A DNA stretch of 64,000 nucleotides. Source: Daphnia carinata. Its lineage: Eukaryota > Arthropoda > Branchiopoda > Diplostraca > Daphniidae. The notes beneath the pieces were generated by a model, which ran no database searches, had not been told where the DNA came from, and was given only the letters and a program-made list of their open reading frames with translations. The stretch covers positions 6,870,446 through 6,934,445 of the forward strand of contig NC_081338.1 in assembly GCF_022539665.2 (NCBI RefSeq), in the 5' to 3' direction. The translations under genes were made by a program, and so were the position numbers. Positions 1 to 11,089 of the stretch are shown piece by piece; within the stretch, counting starts at the first letter, position 1, and every line of letters begins with the position of its first letter.

Positions 1-479
1 AACCTGCTACTATATGAAGTTTGTTTACTTCTTTCGTACACCTCAGGTAAACCGTAAAAATGTCTGTCACCCTCGATGGATCACAATCGTTAAATCTTTT
101 CTAGAAGCAAGGTGCGTTGTCCTTGTTGCATAGAACCCCTTTAAACTCTCAAGGTTGTTCAACCGTTAGTCCACACATACAGTATAATTAATTTTATTAA
201 TTCCGTTTATAACACATCTCGATTCAAATTTGCTTCAGTACAAATATATGATATTATTTAACACTACTCCTAATATTAACACCTTTTATTCCAGTGGGTA
301 ACCTGGATGTTTACGGTATCAGATAATAAAACAATTTATTAAACCCTAAAATAAAATTGTTGAATTTCAATATATTAAAATCTTTGTTACACTTAACAAT
401 TCATATCAGTAAAACAAAGTAAAAGCGATGCGTTAATTTGAAATTTTTTTTTTATTAACCGAATAGATAGTCAGATATG
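1..479. other. AT-rich intergenic DNA
   Basis: No open frame of note, no RNA gene and no clear repeat structure is visible here. The sequence is AT-rich with short A and T runs. It precedes the presumed promoter of the Wee1 gene. Confidence 0.5.
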
Positions 480-827
480 AAACTTATAACTGCTGTTCTG
501 TTCATAGGGGGACGTTGGGGGAATTTGAATTTGATGCGCGCTGCGGCCATATTGTGACGCAGTCCGTTTTTGGCGGGTGAATTTTTTCAGCATCGCCGCC
601 AGCACTCCCACCACAGCCGCCATGACAGTTGGATAAAAGCCAAAACAACGTGGTCATTTTTGAAAGCTCCACACAACTGTCGGACCAGTGTTCAGATCAA
701 GTCGAACAGTCTCGTTGTATCTTCTGACAATTTGTCCATTAGAACTTTAACTTATTTAGTTTAAAGAAGTGAAAACAAACTATATTGCATTGTGTCATTT
801 AAAAGTTTGCTTGTTCAAAGCGTTATT
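480..827 (+). promoter_or_regulatory. Presumed promoter and 5' UTR of Wee1
   Basis: This stretch is more GC-rich than the DNA before it, with a G run near 508-520 and GC-rich sequence around 536-620. It runs directly into the Wee1 start codon at 828. Upstream ATGs such as that at 621 open only short frames. No TATA box or transcription start can be assigned from sequence alone; the role is inferred from position. Confidence 0.35.
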
Positions 828-3720
828 ATGGATCGCGATATCGAAATGGAAGAGAACAATTGCCGCATCGCACAGCGGCTGGAATTCCCATTGAGTGACG
901 AAGAAGATTTGCATGAAGCATCCACGGGTACCAACCGAACTTCAAGTAACTCGTCGTCGGACCGTCTAGATTCATCTGGAAGTGATGAAGGCCTTGGAAT
1001 GACCATTCGGATAACCAGTCCTAGAAAGCCAAGGTTTATTCGTTCCAGAGCTCGAGAACCAATGTCACCTCCATATAGTGGTGTTCGAGCTCTGAGGTTG
1101 TTTGATTCCCCAGCAACTCCCAAGACACTCCTTGAAAATAGTTCTGCCATTGTAACTCCAGTTTTAGCTACACCTGCACCCCGAAACAGAATGAGGACAT
1201 TATTCACCATGAGTTCTACAAAATCATCTGGTATGCATTGGACACTTCCACGATATTCTATATCCTAATATCTTTGACTTTTTTGTTTATTATATCTTAT
1301 TACATATTTTTCCTACTAGACAAAAAAGATAACGTGAATACTCCACCTGCCGCTAATGTTAATCCATTTACACCAACTGGAATGCTATTGACTAGCAAAA
1401 AGAGAACCAGATCTAAGCGAAGTCTCAATGGGTATGTTATTTTCTCTCTTTGTGAAGCTCTAATAACTATTTTTAACTGTGAATGAGTTTTATTTGTTTT
1501 GATGGCAATATTTGATGGAATATCTGTAACATGTTGCACATATAGAAGCCCTTGTATAGTAACAGATAGCGTTAGCAATATATGGTGATGCGTTCGTGGG
1601 ATGACTCATATGCCCCAACCGGTTTATCAGTAGTTCAGTAATTATTGTGATAGCCCGTAAGCGCTAGTTTGAATTTTCCTGTTGTGCAAAGTCTGAAAGT
1701 AAAAGAAACGAATCCGGTTTCCCTGAATTTCATAGAATCCGTAATATATACATGTAGGTGAACCTTTCCATTTCTCCCAATCAGTCAAGGACGCATAACA
1801 TTTTGCAAGGTTGATTTCTCTCGTTATGCATTGCGATCGATTTTTCTCCCCTTTTTGTGCATATTTAAAAGAAATCTAAAGCAAAACGCCAAGCCTTGAT
1901 TTGAGGGGGGCAGGTTAAGAGGGGAAAGTGGTCAATTTTGTGCAACACGATATGCTTATGGTGATGACAATAGGGAATTGTTCCCGGTATTTTTTTTAAG
2001 CCTTTTGTATTAGTGTAGAAAGGGTGGAAAATAAGCCTCCCTTTCAATTATTCTATTCTCTCGAATGCAAGCGGGAAAAAAATAGGGTTGGAAGAAAAAG
2101 AATGTATTTAATAATCTGTTTGCTATGACAGGTCGTTAGTGAATTCCTTTGACGAAGAGGTCCATGAAGCAAGCGATGAATCAGACGAGGAGATGCCCCC
2201 GAAAAGGATTGCTCTGCATCAAACCAGTGTCCCCAGATACCATAAGGTACAATATAATGCGCGAAGGGATATGGACATGCAACCCTCTTTGTGTTTTTTT
2301 TTTTTTTTTTGTGATATTGAACTATAGGATCTAACCTTCTTTTTTACTTAAAAAAAAAAAACAGGAATTCCACGAGATTTGCTTGATCGGTAAAGGAGAA
2401 TTCGGGTCAGTGCACAAATGCCTTAACAGGCTCGATGGATGTACCTATGCTGTTAAAAAGAGTTTGATGCCAGTAGCTGGATCCCCCAATGAGTAAGTCT
2501 GAAGAGGAACTCGTTTCAGGCATACATGTGATTACTAACCTTGGTTTGCTTTTCTATTTTTTTTTAGGCGGTCTGCTCTTAACGAAGTATGGGCTCACGC
2601 AGTCCTAGGCCAACACCCGCATGTTGTTCGCTATTATTCGGCCTGGGCTGAGAATGGTCATATGATCATTCAGAACGAATTCTGCAATTCTGGTACTTTG
2701 GAAGAGTTGATACGTACCAATCAGCTAAACAATGTCACAGTCAATGAACCACAGTTAAAATCCACGTTGTTGCAGGTTAGTTACGATCTGCAAGAATGAC
2801 GTAATTATATGTTCCATTTTTAACGTCCTGCTATTTATTAGATTGCAGAAGGATTGCATTACATCCACTCAAAGCAGTTGGCTCATATGGATATTAAGCC
2901 GGGTAACATTTTTATCTGCCGAGAGGGTAGTGACGATTGCTCGGTTCATCACGACAGCGACGATGGTTTTGACGAACTTGATGACGATTACGGTTCAGTG
3001 ACTTATAAAATCGGCGATTTGGGCCACGTGACGTCGGTTGTCCAGCCTATCGTCGAAGAAGGCGATTGCCGATATTTACCCGTTGAAATTTTGCAAGAAA
3101 GTTACGAGCATCTGACCAAAGCGGACATCTTTTCTCTTGGCCTCACAATCTACGAGGTAAATCAGTTACCCGAGTATATCCTTATTTGTTTATTTATTAT
3201 TTCTTTGTACGCTTTTATTAGATGGCTGGTGGCGCTCCATTACCCAAGAATGGTGACGAGTGGCATGCGATTCGCCAAGGTCGTTTGCCTTACAATGGCC
3301 GATATTCTATGGAGCTACACAATCTTTTGGAGTTGATGATTCACCCCGACCCGACGATGAGGCCGTCGACTCAAGTGTTGACACAGCACCCTGTTTTAGG
3401 CCCCAATGGTGCCAAGTCTAAGGATCAACTCAGCCGGGAACTGAATGCGGAACGGCTAAAGAATCGTCAGCTTTCCGAGAAACTTCAAGGCATGTCATTT
3501 TATTGTCAACATTTGAAATTACGATTAAATATTAATATTCGAAATTGTATTCGCAGAAGCTGCTCGTCATATTCAAAGTTTAATGCCTCTATCAAGGTTT
3601 TCTCTTGAAGAGGTGCCAGCCCCAAAAATGCCCAAACTCCAAAAGAACGACGCTTGCACGACAAGACGATTGTTATTGGGGCGCAAAATGAACAGAAGTC
3701 TTAGTAATGCAGATTTCTAA
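828..3720 (+). CDS. wee1: Wee1-like protein kinase (complete, 8 exons)
   Basis: Wee1 is a nuclear kinase that phosphorylates the inhibitory tyrosine of Cdk1 and so delays entry into mitosis. Exons: 828-1230, 1320-1431, 2132-2246, 2365-2492, 2568-2775, 2842-3156, 3222-3489 and 3557-3720; the phases fit exactly and give 570 residues. The N-terminal third is Ser/Asp/Glu-rich and holds the Wee1 motif [18 protein letters not shown]. The kinase domain starts near residue 211: glycine loop GKGEFG (219-224), ATP lysine K241, catalytic HMDIKPGN (337-344, Met where most kinases have Arg, usual for Wee1), DLG at 381-383 in place of DFG, and EGDCRYLP after it. The last exon ends with KMNRSLS, close to the conserved Wee1 C-terminus. 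Length is near that of animal Wee1. The ATG at 828 is the first before the conserved region in this frame. The last intron uses a GC donor. Myt1 is excluded because there is no membrane segment and the N-terminal motif is Wee1-type. Confidence 0.95.
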
Positions 3721-4860
3721 AAAGAAAAGTAGAAAGTTAAAGAATGAGGAGGAAAGAAAAACTTATAACGACTTCTACACATACATATTTCGCTATGGCG
3801 AAAAAGCCGTACGTTTATCCGTTGGAAAAAATTTCAATCGTCATTTTCATTTTTAAGAGATTTTTTAAATATCAAAATTTGAATGTTGAAAATAGAGAAC
3901 AAAAAATACTAGCCTTTTTAAGCCCCTCCCCCCATCCCTTGCACGAGAAAAGGAAAGTTGGATATAGAAGTGCCTTGTGTGTTGAATTGGTTCATGCTGT
4001 GATTTGCTTGTCGTTAAACAGAATTCTATATTTCTTATATGATCCCTAATTGGGACTATCCCACCTTTTTTCGCTATAGCGTTGCTAAAAAGTATGGGAA
4101 TCTTTTCACATTTCATTCCGGGTTTTTTTTTGTGTTCGCGCGTTTTTTTCTCGATAACTCCCTCCCACACCCTTTTCTTCGGGTATGTGTTAATTTTTTT
4201 CCCTTCCACGCCGTCAACCATGTTTCGTGTCAACTGTATTGTAAAAAAAAACAGGGAAGTTTTATTACACGACTTATTATTGTCTGGAACCTTAAACAAT
4301 TATTCGCATGCCGATTTGAACAGGGTTGTCAAAACCGGGGGAACTTCTGAATCAATCATTTGGTTGGATAAGTCGATTTGCAATTGGGATTGGATCCCTG
4401 AGTGAAACTCGATGGGATTGGGGCAAAAAATGTTACATCCCGAAAGCCTTATTAAATATGCTTGAATGGCCATGTGATCTTTTATTTTAATGACTATATC
4501 AGTAACTGTGCACAAGTGAAGATTGTGCTGTACGTACTAGTGCGCCAACTTCAGTTTGAGAAAGTCGGGCTTATTTTCAAGCCCGGTCGTCAAATGGCGT
4601 TATATAGTTAACGGTACCGCGCGAGGAATGCACAATGTATTTCTACCAAACATAGTCCGCCAAACAGTATAGCCATCTAGCGGTTTAAAAGTACTACCGA
4701 ATATTTGAAACAATGCTAGCGCTCCAGTACGCTACAGCGCTAGCGCGATGCAGCAGAAATATTAGGTGAGCGTATATAGAGAATTAACTAGAAATTTGAC
4801 CGGGAGATGGCGAGAGCAGTGAACCAGAAAAAAAGCTCGATATTTTTTTAAAATTTTGGG
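3721..4860. other. Wee1 3' region and intergenic DNA
   Basis: The open frames near 3744-4405 are short, low in complexity and without recognisable motifs; they are likely 3' UTR or intergenic. A CTCF-like motif lies at 4671-4685. The repeat cluster begins at its right end. No clear polyadenylation signal could be fixed. Confidence 0.4.
4671..4685 (-). promoter_or_regulatory. CTCF-like motif between Wee1 and the repeat cluster
   Basis: AGCCATCTAGCGGTT carries the shared core. Slightly altered versions (GCCATCTACCGC) lie at 4,987-4,998 in the head of repeat copy A and near 9,978 in copy C. Confidence 0.35.
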
Positions 4861-4915
4861 TAAAACGGATTGCCATGTGAATATGGCAATCCGTTTTATA
4901 TGGCAATCCGTTTTA
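4860..4915. repeat. Head palindrome of copy A
   Basis: The sequence GTAAAACGGATTGCCAT occurs at 4860-4876. Its reverse complement follows at 4883-4898 (one base shorter) and again at 4900-4916. The B/C junction near 9896-9925 carries a diverged version, with A in place of C in the AAAACGG part. It probably marks the end of the repeat unit. Confidence 0.6.
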
Positions 4916-5109
4916 CACAAAAAAAAAAAAAAATTTCGCCAAAAAAAAAAAAAAAGTCACACTTTTTTCTTTTTTTCCGACACGTAGCCATCTACCGCTC
5001 AGACTCGTTATTACTGGCGTAGGCAATTTCAGTCCATTGGATGCCATTCGCAGTTAGTTCAGTAGCGTGGATGGAGAGAATAACGCGTGGCTGGAGGAAC
5101 AATTGAAAG

Positions 5110-5871
5110 ATGGATAACATAATACAACAAAAGGATGGTAAGTATAAACATTATTATATTGGTTTTCAATTATTAATTATTGTTTATTAGATCAAATTAT
5201 GAAGCTGCAGGCCCAGTTATTGGAACAACACAAAATATTAGATAACAAAGCTAAGGATCGTAGGCCTAACACGTAATGATTCTATTTATTTGCTTTTATT
5301 CATTCGTGTTTTGTAGCTCAAATTTTGAGTCTTCAAGCTCAGCTAGGGGAAAAGAACAAATTGGAACGGAACAGTTTCCAAACAGTGAAGGAGGTTTTTC
5401 AAAATTCATCTCTAACTGAACATGAGGATGAGTTGGCATTAGGTGAACACAGCCAGGTACCTAAAGTTTTCAAATAAGAATTCAAAATAAGTATAGAATT
5501 TTAAAAAACAATTATTTATTGCTTAGTTATTCAGTCCACCACATGACAGTGTGTTAAATTTAAATTCTGTTAGTGCTGCACTAAAAGAATCGTTAGTAAT
5601 AAGCTCATGCAGTGAAGGAACTGAACAATTGTGGGAACGTATTTGGGCCGAAAATGGGTGTGGTACAGAAACCCAGAAATGGCACAAGTTCAACATGAAA
5701 CATGGATTAGGTACTTTTCGGTTTTTTGTCTATCGAAAAAGTATTTTTAATGCTATTATTTTGCATTCACAGATTTTAACAGGGGATCAAATCAAGTCTG
5801 GAAGTGTTACAGGATGGAAGAGTGAGCCTACAGATGAAAAAACACTGAGAGTGCATTACCGTAAGGTGTGA
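5110..5871 (+). CDS. Coiled-coil protein gene of repeat copy A, function unknown
   Basis: I do not recognise this family. Exons that join in phase are 5110-5137, 5191-5259, 5317-5456 and 5527 onward, with ordinary GT-AG borders and introns of about 53-70 bases. The first exons encode an N-terminal coiled coil: two similar Gln/Leu heptad stretches (DQIMKLQAQLLEQHKILDNK, then ILSLQAQLGEKNKLE). An acidic stretch and a region with WERIWAENGCGTETQKWHKF follow. The last exon can be read through to the stop at 5869-5871, or spliced at 5710/5773 to end about 15 residues later. Copy B encodes the same last-exon protein. More open sequence at 5896-6096 and 6270-6400 may be further exons. It is not clear whether this is a host gene or part of a transposon. 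Confidence 0.4.
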
Positions 5872-5895
5872 GGTAAATTAATAGAGTAATGCAAA

Positions 5896-6096
5896 TTGCC
5901 TAAGGAGAAGTACCATCTTGTGTTAATGAATCCAGTACAACAGCAATCCTTTATAGTTCTGTCACAGCTAGAAGCCTCAAATAATTCTGCTTCTCTGTCT
6001 AAAGAACAACTTGTCCTTTATGTTCAGAGTGTTGGGGAAACTGGGTACTTAAATGGCCCTAAAGATGTTTTAATTTTGCTGCTATTGCAGAGATGA
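5896..6096 (+). other. Further coding-like stretch of copy A
   Basis: This open frame of 66 codons has ordinary protein composition (for example NPVQQQSFIVLSQLEASNNS) and is identical in copy B. It begins without an ATG, so it would be an internal exon of the copy A gene or a separate remnant. The frame does not join the upstream exons without an unseen intron. Sequence from about 6270 to 6400 also looks exon-like, with a GT donor near 6376. Confidence 0.25.
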
Positions 6097-6572
6097 ACAT
6101 CATACATGGACTCTTTAGGTATGAAAGGATTTTTCTTCAAATAATTTTGAATTTATGACGAAGAATTTCTCCTCCTTTTTGCCAACCAGGTCTTATCTAC
6201 CAAAAAAAATTTTATCCAATAGGAAAGGATTTTCATGTACTGGGAACACAATTATCAACAATGCAACATTCTACAGGTGCTAGTTTATCATTCAAGAGCC
6301 TTATACAATGAAGTTAATCTGCAATTTGTATGTCCTTTCCCAAGCTTCCACCAGAAGTTGAATCTATGAGTCATGTAAGTTCCATGATCAACAATTGATG
6401 TGTTTAACGGTGTTGTTTTTCTTTTCTCAATATAGGTTAATAGTAACATTGGATCTGAAAAGATTCTTGGTTGGGGCAAGACACTGAATAAATTGTATTG
6501 ATTGGATGGATGACATGACATTGCTATACTTAATTCGGATTCCCCAGACGGTATTTGATATTAAAAAAATTG

Positions 6573-6940
6573 AAGTGCATATCTGGGCTCCCTTCTTTTC
6601 TGAAGCCCCGTTTCCCCTTGACTCATAATAAGCCCGTAGGGGGTCATGCCCCTACTGTACGGTATATATAAAAACAACATATACCGAGGTTTGGAGGGCT
6701 CTGGCCGGAAAGGGGACGTGGGGTGCCGCTTCGTCCGATGATGTGTTCACGGAGGGTGACGTGGCTGCCCACAAATCCGAACTAAAGGTTAATCGCTCCT
6801 GTAAAAATGTTCCAAATCTTCAGCTCTTCTTCCGGCTTCTCTTAGCCAATCACCGGGTAATCTCCCCGGTGGGTCAACAAGGCAGTGTCTCCCCCTGCCT
6901 GGGTTGACGGCAACTTTTGAAAGGGCTATTGTGCCTTTTT
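6573..6940 (+). ncRNA. Hairpin-rich tail of repeat copy A
   Basis: No coding potential, but strong pairing. Stems seen: GTAGGGG/CCCCTAC at 6636-6642 and 6649-6655; CGGTATAT/ATATACCG after 6658; CACCGGG/CCCGGTG at 6851-6857 and 6865-6871; GTCAAC/GTTGAC with inner GGCAG/CTGCC at 6873-6908; and CAACTTT/AAAGTTG after 6910. The same stems occur in copy C with changed bases that keep the pairing, so a folded RNA or DNA structure is likely maintained. Its role, for example recognition by a transposition machinery or an RNA 3' end, is unknown. Confidence 0.45.
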
Positions 6941-7239
6941 AAAGTTGCAAAAATAATTGTAATGTGCAGAGAATTGTCAATAAAATTTTTTTTATAAAAT
7001 ATTTTTTGCAAAATTCGTTTCTTTCATTGTCTGTATTCGCTGTGTTCACACGTTACCCTTTTTATATTTAGCTTGCTTAATTCACCTTTATTGTTTTTGT
7101 CACCTTTGATGGTAAGCATTGTTTCCATTGGTTTATCGTTTATCTGTAAGTATTATTTATTACACTCTTTGAATTCTTCATCTTAGATTCAAGGAACAAT
7201 CTGGATATTTTATGAAGTAATTTTGTATTTTGTTTTACT

Positions 7240-7306
7240 CGTATGGGAACCGATCCCCAGACATTCAGCGTGCAACGCCGATGCTCTAACATTGAGCCAC
7301 GAGATA
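7240..7306 (-). tRNA. tRNA-like sequence after copy A (antisense, probably a pseudogene)
   Basis: On the minus strand this reads TGGCTCAATGTTAGAGC (D-arm, A-box-like) and later GGGGATCGGTTCCC (B-box-like). The acceptor ends do not pair convincingly, so a functional tRNA is unlikely. It lies in the same place and orientation relative to copy A as similar sequences behind copies B and C, so it is probably part of the unit. Confidence 0.35.
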
Positions 7307-7397
7307 TATTTAAATTTTTTATTATCGCATATATATGTTATCGTCTAGGATGTTTATGCAGTCTTTCACAACTATATGTTTATCTTTCTATTGCTTC

Positions 7398-7468
7398 CAT
7401 AAGGTTCTTAGCTCTGTGGTAGAGCTTTTATCTGCGATACCTGTTACCCTGGGTTCAAACCTCAGTAG
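7398..7468 (+). tRNA. tRNA-like sequence (sense) between copies A and B
   Basis: The box A-like part is TAGCTCTGTGGTAGAGC and the box B-like part is GGGTTCAAACC. D-arm pairing GCTC/GAGC is present, but the T arm and acceptor stem are weak. It follows the antisense tRNA-like sequence by about 90 bases, a spacing also seen behind copy C. Degenerate tRNA or SINE-type head is the best reading. Confidence 0.35.
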
Positions 7469-7589
7469 ATGTGTAAAAATGAAGTAGAATAATGTAGAAG
7501 AGTATATTGCAGAATTGCATTTCAGTTTTATTCTAAGTGTAAATGCAAGTCCACAAGTGACTAGAAAAAAAAGCCAACTTAAAATCATA

Positions 7590-7660
7590 TCATTCGTGGC
7601 TCATTGGTAGAGCATCGGCGAGATATGCCGAACAACCAGGGTTCGATCCCTGGATAATAA
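7590..7660 (+). tRNA. tRNA-like sequence behind copy B
   Basis: Box A-like TGGCTCATTGGTAGAGC, an anticodon-arm-like stem TCGGC/GCCGA with loop GAGATAT, and box B-like GGTTCGATCCC are all present. The anticodon would be GAT, but the base before it is A where tRNAs have T. The flanks TCATTCG and ATAATAA do not form an acceptor stem. It is antisense to copy B, as in the other copies. Pol III promoter elements may persist without a working tRNA. Confidence 0.4.
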
Positions 7661-7875
7661 TATAATGCTTACAGATAAACGATAAAACAATACCCGTCAC
7701 CTTACCATCAAATGTGACAAAAACAAATAAAGCAAAGCCAAAAAAAAAAAAAAATAAATGCAATGTGTGAACAAAACTAACACAGACAATGAAAGAAACG
7801 AATTTTGCAAAAAATATTTTATAAAAAAATTTTATTGACAATTCTCTGCACATTACAATTATTTTTGCAACTTTA

Positions 7876-8243
7876 AAAAGGCACAATAGCCCTTTCAAAA
7901 GTTGCCGTCAACCCAGGCAGGGGGAGACACTGCCTTGTTGACCCACCGGGGAGATTACCCGGTGATTGGCTAAGAGAAGCCGGAAGAAGAGCTGAAGATT
8001 TGGAACATTTTTACAGGAGCGATTAACCTTTAGTTCGGATTTGTGGGCAGCCACGTCACCCTCCGTGAACACATCATCGGACGAAGCGGCACCCCACGTC
8101 CCCTTTCCGGCCAGAGCCCTCCAAACCTCGGTATATGTTGTTTTTATATATACCGTACAGTAGGGGCATGACCCCCTACGGGCTTATTATGAGTCAAGGG
8201 GAAACGGGGCTTCAGAAAAGAAGGGAGCCCAGATATGCACTTC
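7876..8243 (-). ncRNA. Hairpin-rich tail of repeat copy B
   Basis: This is the mirror of the copy A tail, with the same stems (GTAGGGG/CCCCTAC, CACCGGG/CCCGGTG, GTCAAC/GTTGAC). It is nearly identical to A, so it adds no independent support for the structure. Confidence 0.4.
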
Positions 8244-8943
8244 AATTTTTTTAATATCAAATACCGTCTGGGGAATCCGAATTAAGTATAGCAATGTCAT
8301 GTCATCCATCCAATCAATACAATTTATTCAGTGTCTTGCCCCAACCAAGAATCTTTTCAGATCCAATGTTACTATTAACCTATATTGAGAAAAGAAAAAC
8401 AACACCGTTAAACACATCAATTGTTGATCATGGAACTTACATGACTCATAGATTCAACTTCTGGTGGAAGCTTGGGAAAGGACATACAAATTGCAGATTA
8501 ACTTCATTGTATAAGGCTCTTGAATGATAAACTAGCACCTGTAGAATGTTGCATTGTTGATAGTTGTGTTCCCAGTACATGAAAATCCTTTCCTATTGGA
8601 TAAAATTTTTTTTGGTAGATAAGACCTGGTTGGCAAAAAGGAGGAGAAATTCTTCGTCATAAATTCAAAATTATTTGAAGAAAAATCCTTTCATACCTAA
8701 AGAGTCCATGTATGATGTTCATCTCTGCAATAGCAGCAAAATTAAAACATCTTTAGGGCCATTTAAGTACCCAGTTTCCCCAACACTCTGAACATAAAGG
8801 ACAAGTTGTTCTTTAGACAGAGAAGCAGAATTATTTGAGGCTTCTAGCTGTGACAGAACTATAAAGGATTGCTGTTGTACTGGATTCATTAACACAAGAT
8901 GGTACTTCTCCTTAGGCAATTTGCATTACTCTATTAATTTACC

Positions 8944-9705
8944 TCACACCTTACGGTAATGCACTCTCAGTGTTTTTTCATCTGTAGGCTCACTCTTCCA
9001 TCCTGTAACACTTCCAGACTTGATTTGATCCCCCGTTAAAATCTGTGAATGCAAAATAATAGCATTAAAAATACTTTTTCGATAGACAAAAAACCGAAAA
9101 GTACCTAATCCATGTTTCATGTTGAACTTGTGCCATTTCTGGGTTTCTGTACCACACCCATTTTCGGCCCAAATACGTTCCCACAATTGTTCAGTTCCTT
9201 CACTGCATGAGCTTATTACTAACGATTCTTTTAGTGCAGCACTAACAGAATTTAAATTTAACACACTGTCATGTGGTGGACTGAATAACTAAGCAATAAA
9301 TAATTGTTTTTTAAAATTCTATACTTATTTTGAATTCTTATTTGAAAACTTTAGGTACCTGGCTGTGTTCACCTAATGCCAACTCATCCTCATGTTCAGT
9401 TAGAGATGAATTTTGAAAAACCTCCTTCACTGTTTGGAAACTGTTCCGTTCCAATTTGTTCTTTTCCCCTAGCTGAGCTTGAAGACTCAAAATTTGAGCT
9501 ACAAAACACGAATGAATAAAAGCAAATAAATAGAATCATTACGTGTTAGGCCTACGATCCTTAGCTTTGTTATCTAATATTTTGTGTTGTTCCAATAACT
9601 GGGCCTGCAGCTTCATAATTTGATCTAATAAACAATAATTAATAATTGAAAACCAATATAATAATGTTTATACTTACCATATTTTTGTTTTATTATCTTA
9701 TCCAT
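8944..9705 (-). CDS. Coiled-coil protein gene of repeat copy B, function unknown
   Basis: This is the mirror of the copy A gene. Reading from the ATG at 9705, the first exon is altered (MDKIIKQKY in place of MDNIIQQKD). The following exons match copy A, including the coiled-coil repeats, and the last-exon protein at 8944-9264 is identical. The one base difference noticed there (an ACA/ACG threonine codon) is silent. No function is recognised. It may be a working paralogue or a recently converted copy. Confidence 0.35.
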
Positions 9706-9839
9706 TTTTCAATTGTTCCTCCAGCCACGCGTTGTTCTCCAGCCACGCTACTCAATTAACTGCTAATGGGATACAATTAACTCAAATTGCTTATATGCCT
9801 GTAATAACGAAACCGACTGATAGATGGCTACGGGTAGAA

Positions 9840-9975
9840 AAAAGAGAAAAAAGTGCGATTTTTTTTTTTTTCCGCCATTTTTTTTTTTTTTTTATGTAAA
9901 ATGGATTGCCATAGTTTTACATTAAAAAAAAAAAATGTCGGAAAAAAAAATCGCACTATTTTCTTTTTTTCCGAC
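9840..9975. repeat. T/A-rich palindrome joining copies B and C
   Basis: The stretch AGTGCGA followed by T runs and CCG is mirrored by CGG, A runs and TCGCACT. At the centre is GTAAAATGGATTGCCATAG, which resembles the head motif of copy A. It is the head-to-head junction of copies B and C and would form a cruciform or hairpin. Confidence 0.55.
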
Positions 9976-10101
9976 ACGTAGCCATCTACCGCTCAGACTC
10001 ATTATTACTGGCGTAGGCAATTTCAGTCCATTGGATGCCATTCGCAGTTAGTTCAGTAGCGTGGATGGAGAATGACGCGTGGCTGGAGGAACAATTGAAA
10101 A

Positions 10102-10470
10102 ATGGATAAGATAATACAACAGAAGGATGGTAAGTATAAACATTATTATATTTGTTTTCAATTATTAATTATTGTTTATTAGATCAAATTATGGACCTGC
10201 AGGCTCAATTATTGCAACAGCACAAATATTAGATAACAGCAAAGCTAAGGATGGTAAGGCCTAATACATAATGATTCTATTTATTTGCTTTTATTCATTT
10301 GTGTTTTGTAGCTCAAATGTTGAGTCTACAAGCTCAGCTAGGAGAAAAGAACAAATTGGAACAGAACAGTTTCCAAACAGTGAAGGAGAGGTTTTTCCAA
10401 ACTCATCCCTAACTGAACATGAGGATGAATTGGCATTAGATGAACACAGTCAGGTACCTAAACTTTTCAA
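10102..10470 (+). pseudogene. Broken coiled-coil gene of repeat copy C
   Basis: The ATG at 10,102 and the same intron-exon pattern are present. In the third exon GAGAGG replaces GAGG, adding two bases and shifting the frame, so the coiled coil no longer joins the conserved SSLTEHEDELAL segment. Later exons are replaced by other sequence. It is probably a pseudogene. Confidence 0.45.
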
Positions 10471-10621
10471 ATAAGAATTCAAAATAAGTATAGAATTTTA
10501 ACAAACAATTATTTATTGTTTAGTTATTCAGTCTACCACCTGACAGTGTGTTAAAGTTAAATTCTGTTAGTGCTGCACTAAAAGAATTGTTTATTAGCTA
10601 GAAGTTAGTAGTAGTAGTTAA

Positions 10622-10924
10622 TTAACTAAAATATCCTTTGTTACAGAAAAGAATTTTCCAAATGCCAAGCCCATAGAGATGGTATACATATTTCAATTGA
10701 AAACTGTCTGTATTGTGAAAAGGATATGGATATTTTGGTCCAGCCCTCACTCGTGGTGTGTTCAAAGTGAACAGCATGGTAATGTTCACATTGAAAATGT
10801 AATCCACATCTCCTATGTTATGGTATTTGTATCTTTCAAATTGAACCACAAAGATAGGTTTCTCATCTTTTCTGTGGCCCTGTTTTACCTTGATCTGAAT
10901 TTTCTTTTTCATTCCAGGTTTCAT
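10622..10924 (-). other. Open frame in the segment unique to copy C
   Basis: A 100-codon open frame lies on the minus strand in the part of copy C that has no match in A or B. Its composition is ordinary, with many aromatic residues in a KYPYPFHNTDSF-like region, and it starts with MKPGMKKKIQIK. No family is recognised. It may be chance. Confidence 0.15.
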
Positions 10925-11089
10925 GATGAAATTTTGCAGCTACCCGTAAAAGATGCCCAGCAGTTACATTTCCCTGTTTTAGAAATAGAAGACGAAAAGA
11001 GAGGCTAGATTTTCGAAGACCGCTACTCACACTACACGGTTATTTGCTGATTCATCCTGAATAGCAAACATTTCTATTTTCATAAGTTA

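Larger units (their letters stand above)
4861..7467 (+). mobile_element. Repeat unit copy A (forward)
   Basis: This is the first of three copies of one repeated unit. Parts in order: a head with the 17-base motif GTAAAACGGATTGCCAT once forward and twice reversed (4860-4915), A/T runs, a small intron-containing gene (from 5110), a hairpin-rich tail (6573-6940), an antisense tRNA-like sequence and a sense tRNA-like sequence. Bases 5135-7034 match copy B in reverse complement almost perfectly; one substitution was noticed, at 5781. Copy C in the same orientation is more diverged. No transposase is recognisable. It could be a non-autonomous transposon carrying a captured gene, or a segmental duplication of a host locus. 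Confidence 0.55.
7590..9885 (-). mobile_element. Repeat unit copy B (reverse)
   Basis: This is the reverse-complement copy of the unit. Bases 7782-9680 mirror 5135-7034 of copy A almost perfectly, while outside these limits the two diverge quickly. Its head (about 9680-9885) differs from the heads of A and C, which resemble each other. A and B meet tail to tail through tRNA-like DNA, and B and C meet head to head through a T/A-rich palindrome near 9840-9975. Confidence 0.55.

Noticed and set aside
7590-7660. Functional isoleucine tRNA gene
   Set aside because: The anticodon stem and boxes look right, but there is no acceptor stem and the base before the anticodon is A; it is kept only as tRNA-like.
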